Shown piece after piece: positions 36,301-46,615 of a DNA stretch of 64,000 bases. The translations under genes were made by a program, and so were the position numbers. This DNA comes from Choristoneura fumiferana. Taxonomy: Eukaryota > Arthropoda > Insecta > Lepidoptera > Tortricidae. The DNA lies in contig NC_133472.1 in NCBI RefSeq assembly GCF_025370935.1, positions 14,212,397-14,276,396 of the forward strand. The letters run 5' to 3'. The notes under the pieces are model-generated. The model had not been told where the DNA came from and ran no database searches. It saw only the letters and a program-made list of their open reading frames with translations. Position 1 is the first letter of the stretch; each line of letters starts with the position of its first letter.

Positions 36301-39300
36301 TTAATCTTAAATTAACTTAACCCTTTGACCGCTACGCACGACCTAAATGCAATGCGAATGTGTAACTTATGCACTCTTGTCTAGATCTATATTTCACTAC
36401 ATCATGTATTGATTAGCGAACTTAACAAAGGCACTCATAAGAGGCATGCAATATGAATAGTACTGAAAGCTATTTAAGTATACATTTGTGTGTATGTACC
36501 TACTTAGTTGCGATACATTTATTTGGAAACGAATAAAATGTGTAATTTTATCAATGATGGTTTCTCAGCTCTTTTAAAATGTTTCTTTTATGACCACATG
36601 CACGGCCTTATTCAATAGATTTATTAAAATGTTACAGATATTGTTACGCTGGTCTTCGAAAAAAGATAAAGTTGGAAGTCCCACAGTTACCGGATTTGGG
36701 AGATTCATCTAAAGTAAGCTAAGTTCAAATTGTCGCTGTTAACGCCTTCACCATCAGTGCGGACCTCTAATATTTTTATTGTATATAATTTAATGTCGCC
36801 TGGCGCACTAGGGGATACGTCGACCTTCTAGCTCTATTACCATTTAGTTTCTGAAGATCTCCACTGAAATGCGCTCCATGTGGCAATGGCCTAAGAGTAG
36901 TAAGGTACAACTTGTATTTTTTACAGGACTCAAGAGACATAACACGTGACTCTGACAGAACAGTGCTCGAGTGGGCTGAAAGCAAGTTAGGTATGCAGAT
37001 TTTTCGCCTAATTTTTGCTATTAACCAAGCCATATTTGTATGTATAACTACAAATATATACGTATGTTTTGAGATTATAAAACCGATTATGAACCGCGCG
37101 TTTGTGTACCGAGCAGGCGTAGTTAATTATATCAAGAACGCTGCCGAGACGTTATACTGTTCCTTTTTTCTGTACTGTGGTAACACATTACGGTAACAGG
37201 TCGTATCTATACATATATCTATTTCGTAGTACGATACGACTTTTTAGAATATATGTCAGAATATTTTTTCCGGCGTGCTGAAACGATAATCGGACCAATC
37301 AAAATTAATCGTCTGTTGCATGTGATATTAAATTGACCAAAGAGAATACATCATTTATTACTTTAATGAGGTGTTTTTTTTTCTTAAAAGCATAATATGC
37401 ACAAAATGATTTAATTTATTTAAGTATGAAAAAACGCCACAGACTTGCTGCGCACGGCACTGCACTACTGGCTGAACAGCCAGGCTGCCCAGTGCGCTAG
37501 TATGCTCGCTGCTGTGGCAGTAAGTCGGACATGACGAGGACGACGTTTTTAATTTTTAAATATGGCTTTTGGATACGGCCACTAAGAACGGACTCGTTTA
37601 AAAAAAATTATGTCACCAAAGAAAAACTGAAATCGGCGGGAGCAACGCAGTCTTTGGATTGTTATTGTTTGTTTTGTGACAATAGTTATTTGTGCAACTA
37701 GAGAGCAAAGTTGTTTTTTGTTGCGAGTGTTGATTTTGAATCCCGAGTAAGCGAAGGATGCTATAATTGAATCACGAGCGTCAGCGAGTGATTCTAGGTT
37801 AGAATCCTGAGAGCGGCAAGGGATTCAAATACACGAGATGCAAAAAAACTTTGGTCTCGTGTGACACATACAATTTTTCACCTCAGCAGCGAGAACATAA
37901 TTTAAATGTAACATAAGAATAAAACCACCTATACCTATCTGTTTACTAAACAAACACATTTTTTTTTAAAATAGAATCCGATTATTAAGAAACAAATATA
38001 ATAATCACAATATTTAAAACCATAAAAAAGTTTCCAGTAGATACGAGTACAATGCAAATCTTATTTATAATCATAACATTGCATTGTAATTTGAACTTAG
38101 AACTTCTTGAAGGTACTAATGTCACACTTATTTTTGAATACTGCAAAAAGCCTTAGGTATCTTGGGGTCATTAAAAAGGTTGAACAATAAACGTGTAATT
38201 TATTATAATGTTATAAAACCTTTAAATATGAATTTTATTAAGATTTCTATTACATAAAAATAAATAGATTGGTTAAAAATTCATTCAATTTAACAAATAT
38301 TTATTCCATTTATTGAAGAGGCATATACCGAATTCTTTTTTAAAAAAAACAAGAGAAGCGGGGGTGACACTTTCCCGGCCCGGATAACACCGACATGGAA
38401 ATACCGGCCCTGTTTTTGGTGTACCCGCTCATACAAACTGACAGGAGCTTCTATGGGTGTGTACACGAAAAACAGGTCGGTATTTCCATCCCGGTATTAT
38501 CCGGGCCGGGAAATAGTGTCATCCGAGAAGCGGCTTTCGTGCAACGAGGTTGCATACTTTATTAGAAGATAAGGAAAATTTACATTTTGGAAATATTTCG
38601 TTGTCATGTAATTTATTGTATCGATACGATATATTTTTAATGCCAAAAATTTGATTTAAGATTGTAATCAACACATTTGATCCTATCGCTTTTTTCGTGT
38701 TGAAGTGAAATGACAGATCAAAGTAAAGTTGAAAATGCGATTTTGCTCACTGATTTCTCATAGCAAAACCTGCCTGTTTGAGGTGATGAGGTGAAAATGT
38801 TTTTTTTTCCCTCGCAGTGGTCGTGAAAAGTACAATGTTCAGTTAAGTCTCGACCAAAAGTGCATTAGATAAACGCGTATTATCGAAGGCCTCCCCTTCG
38901 GGTCAGCCTTCAAACTAACTCGATCATCTGTTGCTTAATTTCCAGCCTCTACAACAATGTACTACTATACCACCAAAGATATATCAAAGCCAATCCAAAT
39001 TAGCAACAGTTACGGTCCTAAATTAAATGTCTTGAGATAAGGTTGACAAACCTATTAAGGGTGAACAAATTATTCGAGAATGTTCATTTCTTTTTATCAC
39101 GTCACAAACTCGAGTCATTAAAAGCTCTCCGCCTTCAGCGTCGGGCTTTTAATAGACTCTTGTTAGTAATCCCCTTTTTACGGCCCTTTATGCACAATTT
39201 ACTATTGTATGTTCAGGTGTAAAGTTGACGAGCATGTTAGAGCTGTCTCGCCACCTGATCACGATGGGCGGGGCGTCGCGCGCGCCGCACACGCAGCCAA

Positions 39301-42300
39301 GCCACACTCCTCCCCCGCTCGCACCCACGCACGGTTTGTTACTTTGCAAACATTAAAACAAAATTTCAACCATGTTTCAATTAAACCGAGGCCAAATCAG
39401 GTCACATGTTGGTAAATGAAGACCGGATGTCCAAGTGTTTAGAGAACCTGACTAATAACTGAAGTTTGAAGTCGCGGGTTCGATCCCGATCGAGGCAAGG
39501 CAGATATTTGAATGAATGAAACGAATTTTTGTTCTTGAGTCTTGGACGTTTTAACACATATGTATTTAAGTATAAGTATGTTTATCAATTACCTTTGTTT
39601 AGTTTGGGACTAGGTCAATTAGTGACAATTGACATTTAATTTATTTATTTATAATTAGTAATAATAAGTAATTAATAATTGTTGAAACTTTTTTTTTTAT
39701 TTCAGTAGGGCCAGTACCTTCTGAGGACCCAACAAGCAGACAGTTAATAAAACAGCTGAAACGAAAAATACAGGTTATACACTTTCTAGATCTGATAAAA
39801 TCTTTTTTTTGTAGATTAAAGCAATATTATTTGCTGAAAATGATTTTAAACTTTATCCGTAGTCAATCAAAATGTTATCTTTGATTTTCAGAGTCAAGGG
39901 ACTCCAGGCCGACCAAAAAAGAACAAGGGTGTAGACGTGTCGGGTGAGTCACCGCCGTCGACCTCGTACACGGCGCACGGGGCGCGCGGCGCGCACTGCC
40001 CCGTGAAGCACGAGGGCGAGCCCGCCGCGGAGGCCGGCTACCACTACCAGCAGTACGTGTACGAGACGCGCGCGCCCTCCTTCCCGCCGTACGCGGCGCC
40101 GCCGCGCGCGCACCCGCCGCCCGCGCCGCACCCCGCCATCCCCAGCCACGAGTACCGGCCCGAGGCGTACGTGTTCGAGCCGCCGTACGTCCCGCGCGAC
40201 CTCACGCTGCCCCCCGACGCCACGCACAACCTGCCCATCAACCTGAGCAGCGACGCGTCGCTCGACCTGTCGACGGAGCGCACCGAGTGGCAGCGGCGCC
40301 GGCCGCCCGAGCCGCCACCGGCGCCCGCGCCCGCGCCCGCGCCCGCGCGCCTGCACCTGCCCGGCAAGAAGCTCATCCTGGAGACGTACCAGAGCGAGAC
40401 GCAGGCCAGCTCGCCGCGCCCCGCGCCGCCGCAAGCGCCCGACGACTTCCCGCGTGCCGAGTACCTGCCCAAGAAAATGCGCGCTGCCGAGATCCTGGGC
40501 GGCAAGCTCAACTCCGCCCGCCAGGCGCTGGCCGCCGCAGAAGCGGCCGCTGCTTCCACCTCCGCCTCTGGGACCTGTGCGGTGTCTTCAGTTCGTTCGG
40601 AGGTTGCTTTTTTAGAGGATCCAAAAAACGTATCGAGCCGGTCCAAAAGCACCGCCGCGGCGCTGGCCCGGGAGGAACAGGAGGCGGCGAGTCCGACGCA
40701 GTCGGTGAAAGCTCCGACGCCTAAGTGCGAGCGCACCAGATTGCGGAGACCGGCGACCACTAGATCGAAAGAGACGTCGCCGGATGGCGCAAATTCACCG
40801 GAACGACCGGCGACGCCTGACTCGTGCTGCGGTCTAGACGGGATCAACATTAAAACGGGAATGATATGTGAAGAGAAACATTCTGAAATATTGAACAGAG
40901 AGCGTGTGATCAGCATCTGCAACATCGACAAGCACGACCTCGACGACTACCTCAACGAGGGCAACAGCCAGGAGCACGAGGAGGAACTGCTGCAGTACTT
41001 CCACCACCGCGACGGCGACCCGCAGCACCCGACCGATGCCAACACTTGTGATAACACGACTAATTTTTTAGAAACAGGCCTGGAGCCGCAAGACGACCAT
41101 AGCCAGGGTAAAAACGAGAAAATTTCTCAATTACGAGAGTTATTAGCTAAAAATTTAAAGAATCAGAGAGGGTCCAGCTCTCAAAATCTTCTTTCAAATA
41201 AAAACGACCAACTCCTCCAAGAGAAAGTGCTCGAACCCGTTGATCATTCGACCAAATCCACGATTACAGAAGGAGCATTCAAGCCAGTCCTGAGCACTGG
41301 CGTCATGGTAGTTAATGGGCCGGCCGTGACCAGCCAGTCCGAAATACACAGCAGCAAACATTGTGGTACCATCACTAACGGTAACGGAACCCCTGTGCCG
41401 TATCTCAACCAAGGCATTTCCCAAATACCAGCCGCGGAGCCCAATCTCTACAATGGTAACAGTCACAACGTACCGCAAAGTCCAACAACAAGAACTCAGC
41501 AGTATGATTTCGTTCCGATATCTGATGGATGCCACTCTCCCGGAAATTTTCATACAAAATCACCGGTTGGATTCGTCCAGAGAGGACACAGTCCATTTAA
41601 AGTAAATAAACCGGTGATGATGATGGGTGGCTCACTACAGACGTCGCCGACGTCACACAGCACCGCCGCCAGCCCCTTCGTGAGTCCGCGAAACACGCCG
41701 GTGCCGCGCTCGAGACTCTGTCCTCGTCCTATACCTAAATTGAACGGCAGGAAGCGACGTAATCCTTTGACATTGGGCGTAGTTGAGCCCAACTCCAAAC
41801 CGTTCGCTATTCCCAATGACCAAAAGTTTTTTTACAAAACATCGTTATGCGGACCGAATGCCAAGTACTGTCAACCGATGTCGGCGCCACCGTCACCCAA
41901 CATATTATCTTCTCAATATAAGAATCATATGTTCCAATCTGGCGCAGGTGTAGCAAATGGTTCAAGTAATCTACATTTAAATTTTCTGCCAAACGTCTCA
42001 TACAAGGAATGCGTCAACGGAGATATGGGACAGCCGTTGTCGGCCGATCCTCTGTCAAGCGAAGTGAGCCAATTCTTCCAGGAGTCGGTGGTGAACTACC
42101 GCGCGGAGCACGACGCGTCGTTCCGCTCGCAGTCGGCGCCGCTCAAGCAGCTCGGCAACCTGGCGCTGCTCCAATACATGCACACGCCCGTCGGCTCCGT
42201 GCCGCCTACGCCCGTGCCCAACGAGTTCTGCGACTTTGGCTCGCTCGCCGACACTTGTGACATCTCCAAAGCCGGCCTCAATCCGGAGACGTTGGACAAA

Positions 42301-43008
42301 ATATACGACGCCATTGATAGCAGCAACAATGTACTTAATTCGGGGGCACCACCAAATCTTTTGAATTCTTCTAACTCTTTGAGTAACGGTTGCGGCCCGT
42401 TACCCGAACAACAGATTTTGACAGAGGAACAGTTAAATTCACTGATTCCGAATGACGGGGAACTTCTCAGCCAGTCATCCAACCAATTCAATCATTCATT
42501 CCCGGAAGACACTGCGACCTCCGCCGACAACGTGGAGGATTTTTTGAAGCGCGCTAACAGCATCGAATTCGATCTGTCAGAGTTGGTTGACAAAAGCAAA
42601 TACTACACATCACGTTCGGTACCTAGCACTCCGTTACCGTTCAAGCGCACGGCACCCAATCTGCAGATAGACTCGCGCCGATCGAGAGAACTGTTCAGCG
42701 CCGTTAACTACTCGAACGCTTCGAACGGCATCTCGTCCAAGTCGGTGCCGTCGACACCGCAGCTGGGCGAGGAGCGCAGCGTGTTCAGCTACAGCAACCG
42801 GGACTTCCTGATCAACGGCAACTCTGTGGAGGCGTGCGGCGCGCTGCCGGCGGGGGCGGGGGCGGGAGCGGGGGCGGGTGCGGCGGCGCTCGCCTCGCCG
42901 CTGCACATGCTGCGCGAGGAGCTGCTGGAGCCGCTGCCGCTGCCGCCCACCGCCGAGCTGCTCGCCGACCTCGACAAGATAGACGGCCCGCCCTACGTCG
43001 ACCTCTAG
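27389..43008 (+). CDS. RFX5/RFX7-type winged-helix transcription factor, 9 exons
   Basis: Exons: 27389-27672, 27981-28127, 28197-28292, 32222-32338, 36638-36713, 36927-36990, 39217-39333, 39706-39773, 39892-43008; phases agree throughout and give 1,361 aa. A Ser-rich N-terminus precedes a leucine-rich segment (ERLLLYLRLPTG, about 83-142). The RFX DNA-binding domain spans about 144-224, with TVTWIQTHLE, SLPKQDVYDEY, PLSTADFGKVMKQV, RPRRLGTRG and YCYAGLRKK; this domain binds X-box DNA. A PQLPDL motif at 230-235 fits PxLPxL, the ankyrin-repeat (RFXANK/ANKRA2) docking motif of RFX5 and RFX7. A helical stretch (VLEWAESKL, LELSRHLIT) and QLKRKIQ resemble RFX7. The last exon encodes 1,038 aa, mostly disordered and Ser/Pro-rich, with repeated S-V-P-S-T-P motifs. 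The lack of the other RFX dimerisation blocks and the length favour RFX7 over RFX1-4; Drosophila CG9727 is probably the nearest fly relative. Exon 9 is GC-rich for its first kilobase. AATAAA occurs at 43798-43803 and near 44147. Confidence 0.94.
28790..28845 (+). mobile_element. RTE-like LINE 3' end with (ATG)n tail
   Basis: GGGGAGGCCTATGCTAAGCA and GTGGATATGTTC are followed by ATGATGATAATGATGATGAT, the same 3' terminus as at 3590-3650; it lies in RFX intron 3. Confidence 0.65.
29474..30020 (-). mobile_element. 5'-truncated RTE-like retrotransposon, C-terminal reverse transcriptase part
   Basis: The minus-strand frame from about 30014 to the stop at 29532 carries CILPCLTYGSETWSLTEHHR, LKWSWTGHMLRC, GRPIRRWVDD and WTRVADDRAEWR. 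These are typical of the region after the catalytic core of RTE-class reverse transcriptases. About 160 codons are intact, but there is no catalytic YxDD. The 3' end adjoins an (AAT)n run at 29476-29495, as expected for RTE tails. It lies in RFX intron 3, antisense to the gene. Confidence 0.8.
30059..30099. repeat. (TTTTA)n microsatellite
   Basis: Tandem TTTTA units in RFX intron 3, immediately upstream of the truncated RTE copy. Confidence 0.8.
31250..31600. repeat. LINE-like dispersed repeat plus start of a GGCCAAGTGCGAGTC repeat
   Basis: CAAATTTCAAGTCGATGCCA and TCGGACTACTGGAAGTTAGT are shared in form with 23.9-24.2 and 33.2-33.3 kb. At 31573 the sequence ACCGGCCAAGTGCGAGTCAG begins, as at 55.46 kb. 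Confidence 0.5.
33388..33613 (-). mobile_element. Short 3' remnant of an RTE-like retrotransposon
   Basis: The minus-strand frame has WGKRVLEWRPRIGKRGVGRP, QTRWSDDLRRLAG and WMRLAEDRAQWR, then stops into an (ATG)n tail (CATCATCATC on the plus strand at 33388-33412). It is a different subfamily from the copy at 29.5-30.0 kb; it lies in RFX intron 4. Confidence 0.8.
33712..33848. repeat. GTACAGTCA-type MITE, young pair member 1
   Basis: GTACAGTCACCATCATTAAT and GGTGCTGGTGACTGTAC are the ends. It is nearly identical over its whole length to the copy at 48436-48572. Confidence 0.85.
34617..34743. repeat. CAGCAGGGCTACTACGAAAC MITE, copy 2
   Basis: CAGCAGGGCTACTACGAAAC and GTTTCGTAGTAGCCACG are the ends; the arms are nearly identical to the copies at 17983 and 56077. 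Confidence 0.85.
35340..35890 (+). mobile_element. RTE-like repeat with nested insertions
   Basis: The outer repeat is split. CTAAACCGCTGAACCGATTT stands at the left, and TTTATCCCGGAAAATTGAAC with GTCGCGGGCAGCGG stands at the right. Between them lie a repeat at about 35432-35607, shared with 53977-54094 (CTAGTGCCATCCA, GAACCACGGCA), and a GGCCTAGGGGCGGCAGCG block at about 35640-35790. Confidence 0.55.
37600..38360. other. RFX intron 6, AT-rich with a dispersed-repeat-like segment
   Basis: GAATCACGAGCGTCAGCGAG, TGATTCTAGGTTAGAATCC and ATTTTTCACCTCAGCAGCG look like part of a lepidopteran repeat. The words recur inverted near 38.76-38.80 kb (GAGGTGATGAGGTGAAAA). I find no coding exon. Confidence 0.35.
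38363..38524. repeat. MITE with GGCCCGGATAA arms, copy 2
   Basis: GACACTTTCCCGGCCCGGAT and ATCCGGGCCGGGAAATAGTG are the ends; the interior matches copy 1 at 25427-25595. It is in RFX intron 6. Confidence 0.8.
39420..39655 (+). mobile_element. tRNA-derived SINE, copy 3
   Basis: The head GACCGGATGTCCAAGTGTTT and B box GGTTCGATCCCGATC are followed by the body ending TTTGGGACTAGGTCAATTAG and a TTTATTTATTTA tail. It is in RFX intron 7, same orientation as the gene. Confidence 0.8.
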
Positions 43009-43023
43009 TCACCTAACATAACC

Positions 43024-43150
43024 TGGGGCCAGTTTCTCGAAGCATATTAGTCTAATAATATTAGTGTTTTGTTTCATTTTCTCATTCAGTTTACGAAACA
43101 AACAAAACACAAATATTATTACACTTGTAAGCTTTGAGAAACAGGGCCCT
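43024..43150. repeat. MITE in the RFX 3' UTR region
   Basis: GGGGCCAGTTTCTCGAAGC and GCTTTGAGAAACAGGGCCC are inverted ends; AACAAAACAC and GTGTTTTGTTTC pair inside. It starts about 15 bp after the RFX stop codon. Confidence 0.7.
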
Positions 43151-45596
43151 GACCGTCACGCCCGTTGTAAATAATATAAGCCCGCTTTATATTTGTACGG
43201 ATACCATGATATTGGATATCTTTACAGTGTACGTTTTATATGCCTTCAGTGAAGGTGAACTACAGAAAAGTTTTCTTATTCGATGGATCGCGCTCCCAAA
43301 AGTTGAGTCAATACAATTCGCAATGAGATTGTGATAAAAGAGCATTAGGTAATTACTGATCTACCTGTACGACCGCCTTAAACTATACCCACATTTTTAT
43401 AGGCGAATATATGTTCAATTATTCTTAATCCCAGTAGATTTACCAGTTTGACAAAAACATATGTTTGCATAGCTTATCATCATGGTACAGAGATCTGTAA
43501 ACTGCACGAGGTCCACTTGCTGTGGCCTGCTTTTACATTGGTTTGTGGATCTCTTGGTGAAGTTACACTGCGTAGCCAGAAGAAATTACTTTACACATGT
43601 AAATAACTCCTTTATCTATTAATGCCACTCAAGTTGAATGATGGTTATTCGAGAAAACCACACCTCGTCCAAATCAAATTTAGATTTAATAAATATTTTA
43701 ATTTTTTAAGAAATAATATTATTAATATTCAAACGCGTGCACTTCTACCTTGGGTGGCTATACTTTAAATCGTTATAAATAACAACGAAGTTATGTGAAT
43801 AAATTGTGCAGTGAGGAGTATGACTGCCCTCAATACTTGACTAACTTAATGTTTGCTCTATCCTTCGTCTATTAAATTAGCTGGTATCTGACTAAACAGA
43901 CCAACGCGTGCCAAGCGCGCTTAGTAAAATGTAATTGGTTTTCTTGATAAAAATGATAACTATGAATAGTATATAGTTTATGAAAAATGAATTTATTGTA
44001 AGTTAGCACAAAGATTTAATATATTTTATTATCACTTAGGAAATTTACTTGATATACTAATAAGTATACATACATTTAACTGCATCAAATGCAGAACAAA
44101 AAAATCTGCCGCAATGTCTGCAGTGAGCTTAGAGATGTGACCAATAAATCTGTGTTAAGTGCACTGAGGCCGGCCAGCCGCCAGCGGGTTCACGGTTCTC
44201 TTTAGAATAATGTTCCAATCAATAATTGTTGGGCTTAAATGCAAATTTAAACGGTGCCAGGCTCTTAGAGCTTATTATAGTCAATGAAGTTCAATTATTT
44301 GAGTTGTCCGTGTGAAATTGTAAAATTCGAATCGTATCACTTCAGCAGAACTACTAGAAATGCATTATTCAAAACTCTTAGTTTACTTCGTCTGTATTCA
44401 TTCAAACAGGGGATCATCCAGATATGTTTTATTAAAAGGAAAATACTAGAAGCTTGCCTAATATTAAATGAGTTTTGAAATAGCCAAGACAATTTTTATA
44501 TATTAGAACATTTAGAAGGTAATACGTAGAGAAAAATGGCCGGCCTATAACGTTCAGTTAGTACTTTAATTTATGAGCGGCCTAATTTGATTGTTTGTAT
44601 TTTGGGTAGGACCTTGTCGTAAGGCGCGCAACAGATGGGCATGACTAACATGGCCTGCCATTCCTCGCTTGTTTCTGTGCACCTCTAACATTCGAGAATA
44701 GTTTATAAAGCGAAGCACGAAAGCATATTGCTGCAACTCGTGTTTGCTGTGTTGTAGGATTCGAGATACTGGTGATGTAATCCCGACAACGAAGTTATGG
44801 TTTGCGTGTTCGATCATCGCTAGTGTACTAGGCATTTTTTTGTTGAATGAAAATGTTTGTGCCGAAGTCGTGTGCGTATTGTACGTATAATAGTATGGTA
44901 TCCGTGGGCTTAGTTGGTATCCAAGCAATACGAACGCCTTTACTTTGTAAAGGCCGTAGCCGGGTTTCTATAGTAAGTAGGCCCTTACATCGAATGGGCT
45001 CGGGGTTTTTTGTGAGTACCTCTTATAGTGAAGACTTCAGTTTCATGACTTATAATTTTTTAAAGATTTTTTCTAATGTATTGTTTTTCAAAATGTATTC
45101 AAGCGATTCGCTTCAAATTTTGAAATTATGTTCTTTGTATAGATTTGCACCCAAACAAAAAAATACTACTTATCAATTTCATATAAAAATAGTTTTTTTT
45201 TATGTGGTTGTGGAGTAGTGACACCTCTAGATTTTTTTCTCAGAATGAACCATTCAACCAATGCCAATGCCAACGAATAACAACAACAATTTGTATACGA
45301 CACTGAAAAACACCGATTGAATACAGAACTTGACTTGATTGCTGATTTTTGATAGGAGTACCTTAAGATAACTAGTATTTTTTTTTTGGGTGACGATGCA
45401 AATCTATACAAAGAACATCATTTCTAAATTTGAAGCATATCGCTTGAATACATCCCGAACAACAATACTTTAATAGTACATTGTGTCTTAAGGGCGGTAA
45501 ATAAGGAATTACGAACGAGAGTCTATAAGAAGCCCGAAGTCGAAGATATTTGTAAAAGAAAATATATAATTCTTCCAAATATTGGCGATACCTTAG

Positions 45597-45720
45597 GCTC
45601 TTGGCAACGTCGCCCTCTACCTCCCCCTCCCTCGGCCTGCGCCGCAACGTGCGTGTGCATGTGGTGGTCCATGTAGTCCTGCAGCAGCGCGCGCAGCGCC
45701 ATCAGTACGGGCACTGACTC
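45597..45720 (-). pseudogene. Exon-like fragment possibly captured by the foldback element
   Basis: On the minus strand a block after ATGAGTCAG reads PVLMALRALLQDYMDHHMHT then HVAAQAEGGGG, with a possible GTAGAG donor. Its GC content and codon structure resemble host exons and contrast with the element around it. I do not recognise the parent gene. Confidence 0.35.
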
Positions 45721-45797
45721 ATTTACCGACCTTGGGCTTCATGACAAGAAAAATTGTACGCGCACTGACTCATTTACCGACCACGGGTAACATGACA
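45711..45797. repeat. Two-copy direct repeat of 37 bp
   Basis: GCACTGACTCATTTACCGAC followed by GGG and CATGACAAG occurs at 45711-45747 and again at 45761-45797 with a few mismatches. Confidence 0.75.
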
Positions 45798-46394
45798 AGC
45801 ACATTAAGGTCGAGGGTTTTATTTGGGGGGTTGCAACTAAGGTAGCCTGCATGTTACGACACTGTTTACGAGCAAGTGTAATGAAAAAAAATAATTAGTC
45901 CAGGAACTGTCACAAGTAGGATGTTCATACTCAGCATAAATATCCTTCACTATAAGAGGTACGCACAAAAAAAACCCGAGCCCATTTGATGCGGCTGACT
46001 TACTATGGAAACCCGACTATGACCTTTGAGACAACATAGGTCTAAGTAGGCGATTGACAACACATCGCCGAATGACAAGCAAAACTCACTTAAATTTCTG
46101 TCACTGCTCTTCAAAAAGTTGTATTAGTTAGTAATTTCATGCTGAGATACGAGCTTTGTTGTAAGTAGGTATTTGGTACTTAGTGGCTTTTGCTGGTCAC
46201 CCGACGATATTCGTACTTTAACTAATGGCAATAAATAGCTATAACTTTGGTACAAACATTCATAACTATCGCGCATTCTTATGACTGCCCCTAGTGAGTT
46301 TCGAACTAACGGCATTTCCATTGGGCGTCAGGTTTACAAACCATTAAGCCCTAGGCTATGCTACTATATTTTGTTTGTAGCTTCAGTTGTCAAA

Positions 46395-46615
46395 AGCGGC
46401 AATTACACGGCGTCGTTCACCTAATGCGGTCGCCGAATTTGTTTCAAACTACTTCGACGAATGACCGTCGCCTTTACATTTGTCCGTCTACTGTGGCGGC
46501 CATATTTAGGCGGTGGCAGCTGTCGCTCGCCGAATGCGGCCGACTACCGTGTTCTTTACACTTTTGCGGTCGCCGCATGCAGCATGCTGCGAACGACTCC
46601 AGTCTAATTGCCGCT
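46395..46615. repeat. MITE with AGCGGCAATTA ends
   Basis: AGCGGCAATTA and TAATTGCCGCT are perfect inverted ends of a 221-bp, GC-rich, CpG-rich element. AAA on both sides may be a short target duplication. Confidence 0.7.

Larger units (their letters stand above)
44930..46040. mobile_element. Asymmetric foldback element carrying a GC-rich exon-like insert
   Basis: The left arm has GCCGGGTTTCTATAGTAAGT, ATGGGCTCGGGGTTTTTTGT, GAGTACCTCTTATAGTGAAG and TTCTTTGTATAGATTTGCAC. All recur inverted in the right arm (CTTCACTATAAGAGGTACGC, AAACCCGAGCCCATTTGATG, GTGACGATGCAAATCTATAC). The right arm is longer because about 450 bp, including a GC-rich block (45597-45720), interrupts it. Confidence 0.65.

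Noticed and set aside
37440..37530. GC-rich patch in RFX intron 6 with CCACAG...CTGTGG ends and a TAAGT-like donor
   Set aside because: It is not needed by the RFX phase chain and has no RFX7-like sequence; it is more likely a repeat fragment.
39949..40931. Long minus-strand open frames (161 and 295 codons) opposite RFX exon 9
   Set aside because: They are shadows of a GC-rich coding exon with few stops on either strand; the sequence is Arg/Ala-rich with no domain.
42009..43016. Short frames in other phases across the end of RFX exon 9
   Set aside because: The codon structure and stop of the main frame are clear; the others are low-complexity by-products of Gly/Ala codons.
44566..44928. Minus-strand frame of 120 codons
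   Set aside because: No domain, no splice partners and next to a foldback element; it may be an element fragment, but I cannot support a gene.
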